Source: Kitasatospora papulosa
Lineage (GTDB): Bacteria; Actinomycetota; Actinomycetes; Streptomycetales; Streptomycetaceae
DNA: 64,000 nucleotides
Reading direction: 5' to 3'
Assembly (NCBI RefSeq): GCF_000717245.1
Contig: NZ_JNYQ01000005.1
Span: 287,464-351,463, forward strand
Positions 19,046 to 26,663 of the stretch are shown in pieces. The notes beneath the pieces were generated by a model. The model was not told the origin of the DNA and made no database searches. It saw only the letters and a program-made list of their open reading frames with translations. How positions within the stretch are numbered: position 1 is the first letter of the stretch; each line of letters opens with the position of its first letter. The translations under genes and the position numbers were made by a program.

Positions 19046-19684
19046 CAGGTTCCTCCACTGTTGTGCGGCGGGGCGGTTGCCCAGGCCTTGTGCGGTGAGT
19101 TCGATGATGGGGGCGGCGATGTCGTCCGGAGCGCCCCGAAGGGCTGCTGACAGCGTTTTCAGTATGGCACCGACGTCCGGTTCGCCCGCGTGTGTGATGG
19201 CGGACAGCGTGGCGAGTGCCAGGTCCTTGCGGGCTTCGGCCACATCGGTGACGGCGGGGATGTTGTGCGGGCCCGCGACGAGCGGTCGGAGGGTCAGTAC
19301 AGGCCATTGAGGTGAGCCGAGCGGCACCGGACGGGCAGCCCACGCGGCGGTGGCCCGATCCTGGCAGACGACCAGCAGCATGGTGGGCAGCCGGTACTTC
19401 TCCAACAGGTAGGAGACGTAGTACGCCCAGCTGGTCGGTTTGTCGGGGTCTTTCTTGCCCTGGGCTTCCACCGCGAGGAGAAAGGGCCCGTTGTCCTCCG
19501 TCTCGATGCGCAGCAAGGTGTCCACGCGACGTTCGACAGGCCGGGACTCCGTCAGGTCGGTGGTGACGACATCGGCGGACACGAAGGGCGGGAAGGCGAC
19601 TCCGAGCACTTCGGAGACCCGGGAGAACAGCTCCGGGTACTCCTGGAAGACGCGGTGCATCGCCTCGTGGGGTGCGCTGACCAT
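18767..19684 (-). CDS. Rpn-family PD-(D/E)XK nuclease (recombination-promoting nuclease / former 'transposase' family)
   Basis: 305 residues. The N-terminal region (about 20-130) has the layout of Rpn nucleases: Asp55 in RRVDTLLRIE, then FLLAVEAQGKKD with Glu73 and Gln75 as the ExQ variant of the ExK motif, followed by SWAYYVSYLLEKYRLPTMLLVV. A helical middle leads to a C-terminal part holding an 8-residue tandem repeat (RAEGEARG, residues about 236-252) and a helical end. An in-frame GTG at codon 214 has GGAGGA five bases upstream, so a separate C-terminal product is plausible (see separate entry). E. coli Rpn proteins are DNA endonucleases active in phage defence. The start overlaps the upstream HTH gene by 133 bases. 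Confidence 0.82.
   Translation of the reverse strand: MVSAPHEAMHRVFQEYPELFSRVSEVLGVAFPPFVSADVVTTDLTESRPVERRVDTLLRIETEDNGPFLLAVEAQGKKDPDKPTSWAYYVSYLLEKYRLPTMLLVVCQDRATAAWAARPVPLGSPQWPVLTLRPLVAGPHNIPAVTDVAEARKDLALATLSAITHAGEPDVGAILKTLSAALRGAPDDIAAPIIELTAQGLGNRPAAQQWRNLVAVDLSFYISPLSEEIRDEGRAEGEARGRAEGEARGRAEDILLVFDERGIEVPDGIRDTITGCRDLDVLRLWLRRAATADSAEEILDGDRPA
18931..18996. repeat. 24-base tandem repeat inside the Rpn gene
   Basis: Two full units (18931-18954, 18955-18978; 20 of 24 bases equal) and a partial third encode RAEGEARG repeated. Copy number of such in-frame units may vary between strains. Confidence 0.75.
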
Positions 19685-20667
19685 GGAGGTCCGTTCGGGT
19701 TGGCGGATGGTGTGCCGGGCCAGGCCGCCGCAGGTGCCTCCGCGCGGCAGTCGCGGCAGTGGCCGGGGTGGCGGGAGCGGAAGGCGCGGTCGCAGCGGTC
19801 GCAGTTCTGGAGCGGGATGACGATCGCGCCCGGGCGCTGCGGGCGGGCGAGGTCGTGGGCGCCGGGGAGCGGCGGTGGCAGCAGGGCCGTGACCCGGTGC
19901 CTCAGGAGCTTGGCCGGGTGCCGTAGGGGCACGGGCAGGTCGGCGGTGAGGGCGTGGCGGATCGTGTCGGGGTGGGCGTCGCGTTCGAGCCAGGTGGCCA
20001 CGCCGGGGGCGAGGATCGCGATGTCGCGCTCCGGCAGAACGAGTTGGGGCGACAGGCGGCGGAGGTCCGCGAGGAGCGCTCCGGCCGCGCGCAGCAGCTC
20101 CGGGGTCTCGGTAACGGGACGGGGGACGGGAGGGGGTGGCGTCGTACGTGCCGTGGGTGCGGGCACGCAGACGGCCGGGAGGTGCGGCGGTGACGGCGGT
20201 GGTTCGGGTGCGGGCGCGGGTTCAAGTGGCACGGGCAGCGCGGCTGTCGGCTCCGGGGGCCGGGCCGGTGGCCGAGGGTGTGACGGTGCGGCCTGTGCCG
20301 TGTCCGGCCGGTTTCGGGAGACGGTGCGGGTCACGACGCGGCCGTCGGCAAGCCGCACCCGGCTGCGGTGCAGATAGCCCGCGGCCTCCAACTCGCGCAG
20401 GGCGGCGGCGATGCGTGTCTCGCTCTCCGGGAACCGCTCGGCCAGCCGCTTGATGCCGATCCTCGCTCCGGCGGGCAGCGACTGGATGTGCACGGCGAGC
20501 CCGATGGCCACCAGGGACAACGCGCGATGGCGGCTGAGGTGGTTGCCGATGACGGTGAAGTCGGTGGTGTGCCGGGAGTTGATGTGGACGATGCCGGAGG
20601 ACGGCTTGGCATCCTCGGTCGTGCCGGGTGGGGCGCACGGGGGCGCGATATCCTGCCGGGTATCCAT
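19552..20667 (-). CDS. helix-turn-helix protein with C-terminal zinc-ribbon-like motif
   Basis: 371 residues from the ATG at 20667. After a 25-residue leader comes a winged-helix-like DNA-binding region (HTTDFTVIGNHLSRHRALSL, then GIKRLAERFPESETRIAAAL, ELEAAGYLHRSRVRL), as in Streptomyces HTH proteins that travel with mobile or accessory genes. A long Pro/Ala-rich linker follows, then a helical segment (LLRAAGALLADLRRLSPQLVL) and a four-cysteine motif CDRCDRAF..HCRDC. The frame stays open 60 codons past that motif and runs 133 bases into the Rpn gene; the tail is out-of-frame Rpn sequence and is probably not ancestral. Likely first gene of an HTH-Rpn operon. Function beyond DNA binding is not known. 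Confidence 0.7.
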   Translation of the reverse strand: MDTRQDIAPPCAPPGTTEDAKPSSGIVHINSRHTTDFTVIGNHLSRHRALSLVAIGLAVHIQSLPAGARIGIKRLAERFPESETRIAAALRELEAAGYLHRSRVRLADGRVVTRTVSRNRPDTAQAAPSHPRPPARPPEPTAALPVPLEPAPAPEPPPSPPHLPAVCVPAPTARTTPPPPVPRPVTETPELLRAAGALLADLRRLSPQLVLPERDIAILAPGVATWLERDAHPDTIRHALTADLPVPLRHPAKLLRHRVTALLPPPLPGAHDLARPQRPGAIVIPLQNCDRCDRAFRSRHPGHCRDCRAEAPAAAWPGTPSANPNGPPWSAHPTRRCTASSRSTRSCSPGSPKCSESPSRPSCPPMSSPPT

Positions 20668-21076
20668 CGGGAAGGCTCTTCTTCCTCGGTGGTCAGGCCC
20701 TCGTCCGGGATTGCAGTCCCGACGGGGGCCGTCGCATGTCTGGGGTTGTCGCGGCGAGCATATGACACCCAACCCATCTCAAATCCAGCCCAGTTGCCAT
20801 ATGTCACCCGCGCGGGTGACCTGGGGCGAGGGTGGGGTCGGGTGTGGTGGGGGAAGTTCTTCTCCCACGTACTTGAAAGCCTTTTACGTCGTGGGTGACC
20901 ACGTCGCGGCCGACCGGGTCGTGGGTCACCGGGTCGTGGATTCCCGCGACCCGGTGCGTGCCGATCCGGGGAGGATGTCCGGTGCCCGTCCGGTGTTGTC
21001 CTGGCTGTCCCGAGTGACGTGCGGGGGTCCTCCGGGGTTGAACGGTGACGGCATGGACGTGGGAAGCGGGGCACGG
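20668..21076. promoter_or_regulatory. palindrome-rich divergent promoter region between the HTH/Rpn and Xre/DUF397 pairs
   Basis: About 400 bases with no convincing gene and lower GC in the middle. It holds a perfect 18-base palindrome GTCACCCGCGCGGGTGAC (20803-20820); two related half-site contexts CATATGACACCC (20759-20770) and CATATGTCACCC (20798-20809); and two direct repeats GTCGTGGGTSACC (20888-20900 and 20918-20930) exactly 30 bases apart, about three helical turns. All share the GGGTGAC/GTCACCC core, which suggests one dimeric regulator, probably the Xre or the HTH protein encoded alongside. Confidence 0.5.
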
Positions 21077-21955
21077 ATGAGCGTGGACGGGGCCGGTACG
21101 CAGCACGGTGACGGCGGAGCGGACGAGCCCGGCTGGGACGTCGATCCCGACGACGAGTCCGGGGCCGCGGTGATCGCCGCGGTCGGCCGCCAGATCAAGG
21201 CCTGGCGGGAGTCGGCGGGCATGCGGGCCGGCGAGTTCGGGGTGGCCATCGGGTACGGCGAGGACCTGGTCTACAAGGTGGAGGGCGGGCGGCGCATCCC
21301 CCGCCCCGAGTTCCTGGACCGGGCTGACGAGGTCCTGCGCGCGGGCGGCAAGCTCGCCGCCATGAAGCGGGACGTGGCGGAGGTGCGGTACCCGAAGAAG
21401 GTGCGGGACCTGGCGAAGATGGAGGCCAAGGCGGTCGAGTTGGAGGCGTACCACCACCACAACATCAACGGTCTGCTCCAGACCGAGGAGCACATGAGGG
21501 CCCTGTTCGCGTCGTGGCTGCCCGCCTACTCGGCGGACGACACCGAGCGGATGGTGGCTGCACGTATGGCCCGGTGGACCATCTTCGACAGGGACCCCCT
21601 CCCCGCCCTCAGTTTCGTCCAGGAAGAGGTGACTCTCCGCCGTCCCGTGGGCGGCAAGGCGGTGTTGCGCAGGCAGCTGGAACGCCTGCTGGAGATCGGG
21701 AGGTTGCGCAACGTGTCGATTCAGATCATGCCGACCCGCTGCGAGGAACACCCCGGGACCGGCGGCCTGATCGAGGTGCTCAGGTTTCCGGACGGCAGCG
21801 CGGTCGGGAGATCCGAGGGAGCCTTCGGCGGTCGTCCCGTCACGGATCCGAAGCAGCTCCGGATCCTCTCGATGCGCTATGGGATGATCCGGGCTCAGGC
21901 GCTCACGCCAAGGGACTCACTGATCTTCGTCGAGCGAGTGCTGGGAGAGACATGA
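21077..21955 (+). CDS. Xre-family regulator with DUF5753 domain (WhiJ-like)
   Basis: 292 residues from ATG 21077 (GGGAAG ten bases upstream); an in-frame ATG at 21053 would add eight residues. The N-terminal helix-turn-helix (VGRQIKAWRESAGMRAGEFG ... VYKVEGGRRIPRP) is followed by the large ligand-like DUF5753 domain (EAYHHHNINGLLQTEEHMRA, AARMARWTIFDRD, QLERLLEIGRLRNVSIQIMP). This is the architecture of the many Streptomyces WhiJ-like proteins, which are encoded beside DUF397 proteins and influence development. Its stop overlaps the DUF397 ATG. It probably binds the palindromes just upstream (inference). Confidence 0.88.
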   Translation: MSVDGAGTQHGDGGADEPGWDVDPDDESGAAVIAAVGRQIKAWRESAGMRAGEFGVAIGYGEDLVYKVEGGRRIPRPEFLDRADEVLRAGGKLAAMKRDVAEVRYPKKVRDLAKMEAKAVELEAYHHHNINGLLQTEEHMRALFASWLPAYSADDTERMVAARMARWTIFDRDPLPALSFVQEEVTLRRPVGGKAVLRRQLERLLEIGRLRNVSIQIMPTRCEEHPGTGGLIEVLRFPDGSAVGRSEGAFGGRPVTDPKQLRILSMRYGMIRAQALTPRDSLIFVERVLGET

Positions 21956-22161
21956 TCCGCAGAACCTGCGCCGAGGACGCCTCCGAGCCGAAGTGGACCA
22001 GGAGCAGCTACAGCAGCAGCGGTGACGGCAACGACTGCGTCGAGGTCGCCGCCCGCCCGCACTCCGTCCTGGTCCGCGACTCCAAGGACGCGTCCGGCCC
22101 CCGGCTCGGCTTCGCCCCGTCCGCCTGGGCCGCGTTCCTGGAGCACGCCTCCCGGGGCTGA
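21952..22161 (+). CDS. DUF397 protein, partner of the Xre regulator
   Basis: 69 residues, a single DUF397 domain: WTRSSYSSSGDGNDCVEVA, then VLVRDSKDASGPRLGF and WAAFLEHA. These small proteins occur next to WhiJ-like regulators in Streptomyces, often in many paralogous pairs, and act with them in development or in toxin-antitoxin-like pairs; the biochemical function is unsettled. ATG overlaps the regulator stop (ATGA), so translation is coupled. A strong hairpin follows. Confidence 0.88.
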   Translation: MIRRTCAEDASEPKWTRSSYSSSGDGNDCVEVAARPHSVLVRDSKDASGPRLGFAPSAWAAFLEHASRG

Positions 22162-22180
22162 CCGGGCGACGGCGGTACGT

Positions 22181-22226
22181 ACGACGAGGGCGGGCCGGGG
22201 AGATGTCCCCGGCCCGCCCTCGTCGT
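22181..22226. terminator. bidirectional terminator hairpin
   Basis: Perfect 20-base stem ACGACGAGGGCGGGCCGGGG with its complement around AGATGT, between the convergent DUF397 and LCP genes. Confidence 0.88.
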
Positions 22227-22239
22227 GTGGTGCCGCCGG

Positions 22240-23532
22240 TCAGCTGCCCTTGACCGTGACCTTCTCGTCGTTCTTGAGCTGCTCCACGAGCTGCTTGACC
22301 TTGTCCTTGTCCCAGACGAGGTTGCCGTTCACGCTCCGGCCCGAGAGCGGGATGTTCATCGACGTGCCCTCGCCGCCGGTCACGCCCTTCATCGCGAAGA
22401 ACATGTTGCCGAGCGACCAGAGCGACATGTCCTTGTCCACGATCAGCGTGTCCAGGCCCGCGCCCATCGTCGGGTACAGCTTGAACGGGTTGAGGATCGT
22501 CGACGGGGTCGCCGTCTGGGAGGCCAGGGCCGCGAGGAACTTCTGCTGGTTCTTCGTGCGGTCCAGGTCACTGCCCGCGAAGGCGTACCGGGTGCGGACG
22601 AAGGCGAGGGACTGCTCGCCGTTCAGCGTCTGCTTCCCGGCCTGGAAGTCGGCGCCGGACTTCTTGTCCTTGAACGCCTTGGGGATGTCCAGCTCCACGC
22701 CGCCGATCGCGTCCACGATCTTGGCGAAGCCGCCGAAGCCGATCTCGACGTAGTGGTCGATGCGGAGCCCGGTGTTGAACTCGACCGTGCGGACCAGCAG
22801 CTCCGGGCCGTCCTCGGCGTACGCGGCGTTCAGCTTCGTCGTACGGCCCGTGCCGGCGAACTTCTTGCCGGACTCGGACCCGACGAACGAGGGGATCTCC
22901 ACGTTCGAGTCACGGGGCAGGGAGATCAGCGTCGGGCCGTTGGAGCCGTCGTGCAGGATCATCATCGAGTCGGTCCGCTTGCCCTCGGCGGAGCCGGTGT
23001 GCAGCTTCTTCTTGTCCTCGGCCGTCATGCCCTCGCGGCTGTCGGAGCCGACGATGAGGTAGTTCGTGCCGTCGCCCTCGGAGGGGCGCTCGATGACCTT
23101 GGAGAGGTCGACCTCGCGCTTGAGCTTGCCGTCGGCCCAGAAGTACGTGCCGATGGAGACCGCGAGCAGCGCGACCACGAGGGTCAGGGTGCCGACCTTG
23201 AGGCGCCTGCCCCAGTTCGGGGCGGGGCGGGACTGGACGTAGCCGCCGTCGCCGCCGAAACCGCCACCGCCCTGGCCGCCGCCGTGACCGCCGCCTCGCT
23301 GGCCGCCGCCGTAGACCTGGCCCGTGTTGTAGCCGCTGTCGTAGCCGGGGGCCTCGCCGTAGCCGTCGTAGCCCTGGCCCTGCTGCGGCGGGATCCGGGG
23401 CGGGGACTGCGGAGGCGCGGGGCGCCGGCGGACGTGCGGCATGGCACGGGCGCCCTCGGGCTGCGGGTTCGTACTTCCCCGCCCGTAGCGCTCGTCGGGT
23501 CGGCCGTTCCGTCCTTCGGGCCATTCGCTCAT
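22240..23532 (-). CDS. LCP family glycopolymer transferase 1
   Basis: 430 residues. Cytoplasmic tail of about 110 residues rich in Gly, Tyr, Gln and Arg, one membrane helix (VGTLTLVVALLAVSIGTYFW), then an extracellular LytR-CpsA-Psr domain with IVGSDSREG, KRTDSMMILH, LISLPRDSNVEIP and FVRTRYAFAGSDLDRTKNQQ. LCP enzymes move wall glycopolymers from polyprenyl phosphate carriers to peptidoglycan. No LytR_C domain. I chose ATG 23532: upstream codons look non-coding, and a CACACT hexamer (minus strand, 23545-23540) sits seven bases before it, which suits a leaderless transcript. First of five LCP paralogs in 14 kb. Confidence 0.92.
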   Translation of the reverse strand: MSEWPEGRNGRPDERYGRGSTNPQPEGARAMPHVRRRPAPPQSPPRIPPQQGQGYDGYGEAPGYDSGYNTGQVYGGGQRGGGHGGGQGGGGFGGDGGYVQSRPAPNWGRRLKVGTLTLVVALLAVSIGTYFWADGKLKREVDLSKVIERPSEGDGTNYLIVGSDSREGMTAEDKKKLHTGSAEGKRTDSMMILHDGSNGPTLISLPRDSNVEIPSFVGSESGKKFAGTGRTTKLNAAYAEDGPELLVRTVEFNTGLRIDHYVEIGFGGFAKIVDAIGGVELDIPKAFKDKKSGADFQAGKQTLNGEQSLAFVRTRYAFAGSDLDRTKNQQKFLAALASQTATPSTILNPFKLYPTMGAGLDTLIVDKDMSLWSLGNMFFAMKGVTGGEGTSMNIPLSGRSVNGNLVWDKDKVKQLVEQLKNDEKVTVKGS

Positions 23533-23638
23533 GCCGAACAGTGTGCCGTCTCGACCTGTGCCTCTTACAGGGTGTACCGGAGATCGGGTCACGGCTGTTG
23601 CGAAGCTGATGCAATGCAACCGGGGGCAAGCCCCCGCA

Positions 23639-23651
23639 TAAGGTGGACGGT
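23639..23651 (+). promoter_or_regulatory. -10 box of the thioesterase gene, leaderless spacing
   Basis: TAAGGT (23639-23644) lies seven bases before ATG 23652. A GGGGGCAAGCCCCC hairpin (23622-23635) occupies the usual spacer region, and no good -35 is visible. Confidence 0.4.
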
Positions 23652-24200
23652 ATGACAGATCAGCCCCAGCCACCGGAGGGCGAGATTCCGGGCAAGCCCA
23701 CCTCGGCCTCCCGGACCACCCTCAGCCACATCATGACCGGCAACGACACCAACCTCCTGGGCACGGTGCACGGCGGCGTGATCATGAAGTTGGTCGACGA
23801 CGCGGCGGGGGCGGTCGCGGGCCGGCACTCCGGCGGTCCCGCCGTGACGGCCTCCATGGACGAGATGGTCTTCCTGGAGCCGGTCCGGGTCGGTGACCTC
23901 GTCCACGTCCGCGCCCAGGTGAACTGGACCGGCCGCTCCTCGATGGAGGTCGGCGTCCGCGTCATGGCGGAGCGCTGGAACGAGTCGACCCCGGCCCAGC
24001 AGGTCGGCAGCGCCTATCTGGTGTTCGCGGCGGTCGACGAGGACGGCAAACCGCGCCGGGTTCCGCAGGTCGTGCCCGAGACGGAGCGGGACAAGCGGCG
24101 CTACCAGGAGGCGCAGATCAGGCGCACGCACCGCCTCGCCAGGCGGCGCGCGATCAAGGAACTGCGGGAGCAGCGCGCGGCCGAGGGCATCGACGACTGA
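23652..24200 (+). CDS. acyl-CoA thioesterase, hotdog fold
   Basis: 182 residues. Single hotdog domain of the YciA/BACH acyl-CoA hydrolase type: LSHIMTGNDTNLLGTVHGGVIMKLVDDAAGAVA holds the catalytic Asn/Gly-Asp region, followed by MDEMVFLEPVRVGDLVHVRA and MEVGVRVMAE. A basic C-terminal tail of about 45 residues follows. It cleaves acyl-CoA to free acid and CoA in the cytosol. GTG at 23643 would add three residues; ATG 23652 fits the promoter spacing. It is divergent from LCP 1 and convergent with the Lrp-type gene. Confidence 0.9.
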   Translation: MTDQPQPPEGEIPGKPTSASRTTLSHIMTGNDTNLLGTVHGGVIMKLVDDAAGAVAGRHSGGPAVTASMDEMVFLEPVRVGDLVHVRAQVNWTGRSSMEVGVRVMAERWNESTPAQQVGSAYLVFAAVDEDGKPRRVPQVVPETERDKRRYQEAQIRRTHRLARRRAIKELREQRAAEGIDD

Positions 24201-24233
24201 GCGCGCGGTGCGACGGCCGTCGTACCGGCGCCG

Positions 24234-25361
24234 TCAGCGGGGGACCCGCAGCCGTTCCAGCAGGGCGTCCTCGGCCCGGTCCGCCCCCGGCTCCTCCCAG
24301 AACGTGACGGGTACGCCCCTGATGTGGCGGCCCCGGGGGTCCAGGACATGGCCGGCGATCTTGAGCTGCCACAGGGCCACCGCCCGGTCCGCGACGGTGA
24401 GTTCGGGGAAGCGCTCCGCCAGCCGGGCCTCGAACGCCCCGATGTCCTCGGCGGAGCGCAGCCACACCGTGAGCATCAGGTTGTGCGGGCCGGTCAGCGA
24501 CGCGCAGAGCCGGGTCTCCCGCATCCGGATGAGCTGGGCGGTGATGCGCGCGGTCTCGCCGGCCGGTGCGATGCCCCACAGAGTGACCGAGATGGGCCAC
24601 CCGGAGAGGTAGCGGGCCACCTCGCAGCGGTAGATGAGCGCGTCCTGCCGGTGCATGCGGTCCAGCCGGCGGCGCACCGTGGTGGGGCTGACGCCGAGAC
24701 GTTCCGCGAGGCGGGCGGCGGGCTGGCGGAAGTCCTCGCTCAGCAGCAGGTAGAGCCGGGTGTCCAGTGCGTCGGGGGCGGGCAGACCGCGTCGCGGCAT
24801 GACCGGCGCCCGGTCCTTCGCCAGCAGGTCCTGGCTGTCCGGGTCCAGCCGGTCCAGCCGCCAGCGGCTTCCCTCGGTGTGGACGGCCGTCGCGGTCTGG
24901 GAGCGGGTCGCCGACACCCCGGGCAGCCGGCCGAGGCGGAAGCCCACGTAGCGGGCCAGCATCGCCAGGTCGGGGAAGGCGGCGGTGAGCACCAGGTCAC
25001 GGGCGCCGGTGACGTGTTCGATGGTGATCAGGTGCGGATCGTCGGCGATCTCGGCCGCCACGTCGTGCAGCGCACCGGCCGCACAGTCCACCTCGATGAA
25101 CGCGATGATCGGCACCGTCGGCCCCACCGCCACCGTGTAACAGCTGAGCCAGGCGTGCCCGGCCTCCGTGAGCCGGTTCCAGCGGCGGGCCGCCGTCGAG
25201 GCGTCCACCCCGAGCACCTTCCCGATCTGCGCCCACTCCGCCCGGGGGGAGGTCTGGAGCGCGGTGATCAGCAGATAGTCCAGCTCGTCCAGCGGCTCCG
25301 GCTGCGCGGTGCGCAACAGGCGCTCGGGGAGCCCGGCGGATTCGTGCGTCGATCGGCTCAT
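24234..25361 (-). CDS. Lrp/AsnC-family regulator with two tandem modules
   Basis: 375 residues, about twice the normal Lrp length. First module: winged HTH (LDELDYLLITALQTSPRAEWAQIGKVLGVDASTAARRWNRL) plus an AsnC-type sensor (VTGARDLVLTAAFPDL). Second module: HTH (LYLLLSEDFRQPAARLAERLGVSPTTVRRRLDRM) and a second sensor (LTGPHNLMLTVWLRS). ATG 25361 has AGGAAAGCGCTCCTC. Two-module Lrp proteins are common in actinomycetes. It is divergent from an amidohydrolase-MFS pair, 59 bases away, and very likely controls it; the effector may be an amino acid or N-acyl amino acid (inference). Confidence 0.9.
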   Translation of the reverse strand: MSRSTHESAGLPERLLRTAQPEPLDELDYLLITALQTSPRAEWAQIGKVLGVDASTAARRWNRLTEAGHAWLSCYTVAVGPTVPIIAFIEVDCAAGALHDVAAEIADDPHLITIEHVTGARDLVLTAAFPDLAMLARYVGFRLGRLPGVSATRSQTATAVHTEGSRWRLDRLDPDSQDLLAKDRAPVMPRRGLPAPDALDTRLYLLLSEDFRQPAARLAERLGVSPTTVRRRLDRMHRQDALIYRCEVARYLSGWPISVTLWGIAPAGETARITAQLIRMRETRLCASLTGPHNLMLTVWLRSAEDIGAFEARLAERFPELTVADRAVALWQLKIAGHVLDPRGRHIRGVPVTFWEEPGADRAEDALLERLRVPR

Positions 25362-25420
25362 GAGGAGCGCTTTCCTGCGGACGATCATGGATGAGGGGTC
25401 TCGCTCCGCACGATACGCCC

Positions 25421-26659
25421 ATGTCCTTGCTCCACGAGGCCCGTGACCTCGCCCCCGCCCTGACCGCACTCCGGCACACCCTGCACCGGGAACCCGAGCT
25501 CGGCCTCGACCTGCCGCTGACCCAGGCGAAGATCCTCGCCGCACTGGACGGCCTCGGCCTGGAGATACGCACCGGCACCGCGCTCAGCTCCGTGACCGCC
25601 GTACTGCGCGGCGGCAGGCCCGGCCCCGCCGTCCTGCTGCGCGGCGACATGGACGCCCTCCCGGTCCAGGAGGACACCGGGCTCCCGTACGCCTCCGTCC
25701 TCGACGGCCGGATGCACGCGTGCGGGCACGACCTGCACGTCACCGGTCTCGTCGGCGCCGCCCGGCTGCTGGCCGCACACCGGGAGGAGCTGGCGGGGGA
25801 CGTCGTCCTCATGTTCCAGCCCGGCGAGGAGGGCCAGGGCGGGGCGCAGATCATGATCGACGAGGGGGTGCTCGACGCCGCCGGGGAGCGGGTCGTCGCC
25901 GCCTACGCCCTGCACGTTATCTCCACCGGCGCGCCCACCGGCTTCGCCGCGACCCGGCCCGGCCCCATGCTCGCCGCCTCGGACGCGGTGGAGGTCACGG
26001 TGCGCGGGAGGGGCGGCCACGGCTCGTCGCCGCACTCCGCCGCCGATCCGGTGCCCGCGATGTGCGCCATGGTCACGGCGCTCCAGACGGCCGTCACCCG
26101 GGAGATCGACGTCTTCGACCCGGCCGTCGTCACGGTCGGGAGGATCGAGGCCGGCACCGCCGCCAACGTCATCCCGGAGACCGCGAGGTTCGCCGCCACC
26201 GTACGGACGTTCTCCGACGCCTCCCACGCGCGTGTGCGGGCCGCCTTCGAGCGGACCGTGCACGGGGTGGCCGCCGCCCACGGCGTGACCGCCGACATCG
26301 ACTACGTCGAGCAGTACCCGCCGACGGTCAACGACGCGGACGAGGCCGCGTTCGCGCTGGAGACCGCGCGGCAGGTGCTGGGCGCCGACCACGTCTTCGA
26401 GGCGCCCAAGCCGATGGCGGGGGCCGAGGACTTCTCCTTCGTGCTGCGGAACGTGCCCGGCGCCTTCGTCGGCCTCGGGGCGTGCCCACCCGGCACCGAC
26501 CCGGCCACCGCCCCCATGAACCACTCCCCGCAGGCGGTCTACGACGACGACGCCCTGCCGCACGCCGCCGCCCTCCTCGCCGGACTGGCGCTGCGCAGGC
26601 TCGGGTCCCCGCTCGCACCGGAGGCCGGCTCTCCGCTCACGGCCTCCACGGCGGAGTAG
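25421..26659 (+). CDS. M20 family amidohydrolase (N-acyl-amino-acid / hippurate hydrolase type)
   Basis: 412 residues from ATG 25421; an in-frame ATG at 25391 is less likely because the family begins with the LLHEARDLAPALTALRHTLH helix. Di-metal motifs: LLRGDMDALPVQED, GRMHACGHDLHV, MFQPGEEGQGGA, a lid domain with GRGGHGSSPHSAADP, and the C-terminal PMAGAEDFSFVL. These enzymes release amino acids from N-acyl or aromatic acyl conjugates in the cytosol. The MFS gene follows after four bases and the Lrp-type regulator is divergent, so the three form one unit. Confidence 0.92.
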   Translation: MSLLHEARDLAPALTALRHTLHREPELGLDLPLTQAKILAALDGLGLEIRTGTALSSVTAVLRGGRPGPAVLLRGDMDALPVQEDTGLPYASVLDGRMHACGHDLHVTGLVGAARLLAAHREELAGDVVLMFQPGEEGQGGAQIMIDEGVLDAAGERVVAAYALHVISTGAPTGFAATRPGPMLAASDAVEVTVRGRGGHGSSPHSAADPVPAMCAMVTALQTAVTREIDVFDPAVVTVGRIEAGTAANVIPETARFAATVRTFSDASHARVRAAFERTVHGVAAAHGVTADIDYVEQYPPTVNDADEAAFALETARQVLGADHVFEAPKPMAGAEDFSFVLRNVPGAFVGLGACPPGTDPATAPMNHSPQAVYDDDALPHAAALLAGLALRRLGSPLAPEAGSPLTASTAE

Positions 26660-26663
26660 GCCC

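Noticed and set aside
18767..19684. Calling the Rpn gene a transposase / insertion sequence
   Set aside because: No terminal inverted repeats, target duplications or DDE motif; the family name 'transposase' is historic, and the ExQ nuclease layout fits Rpn.
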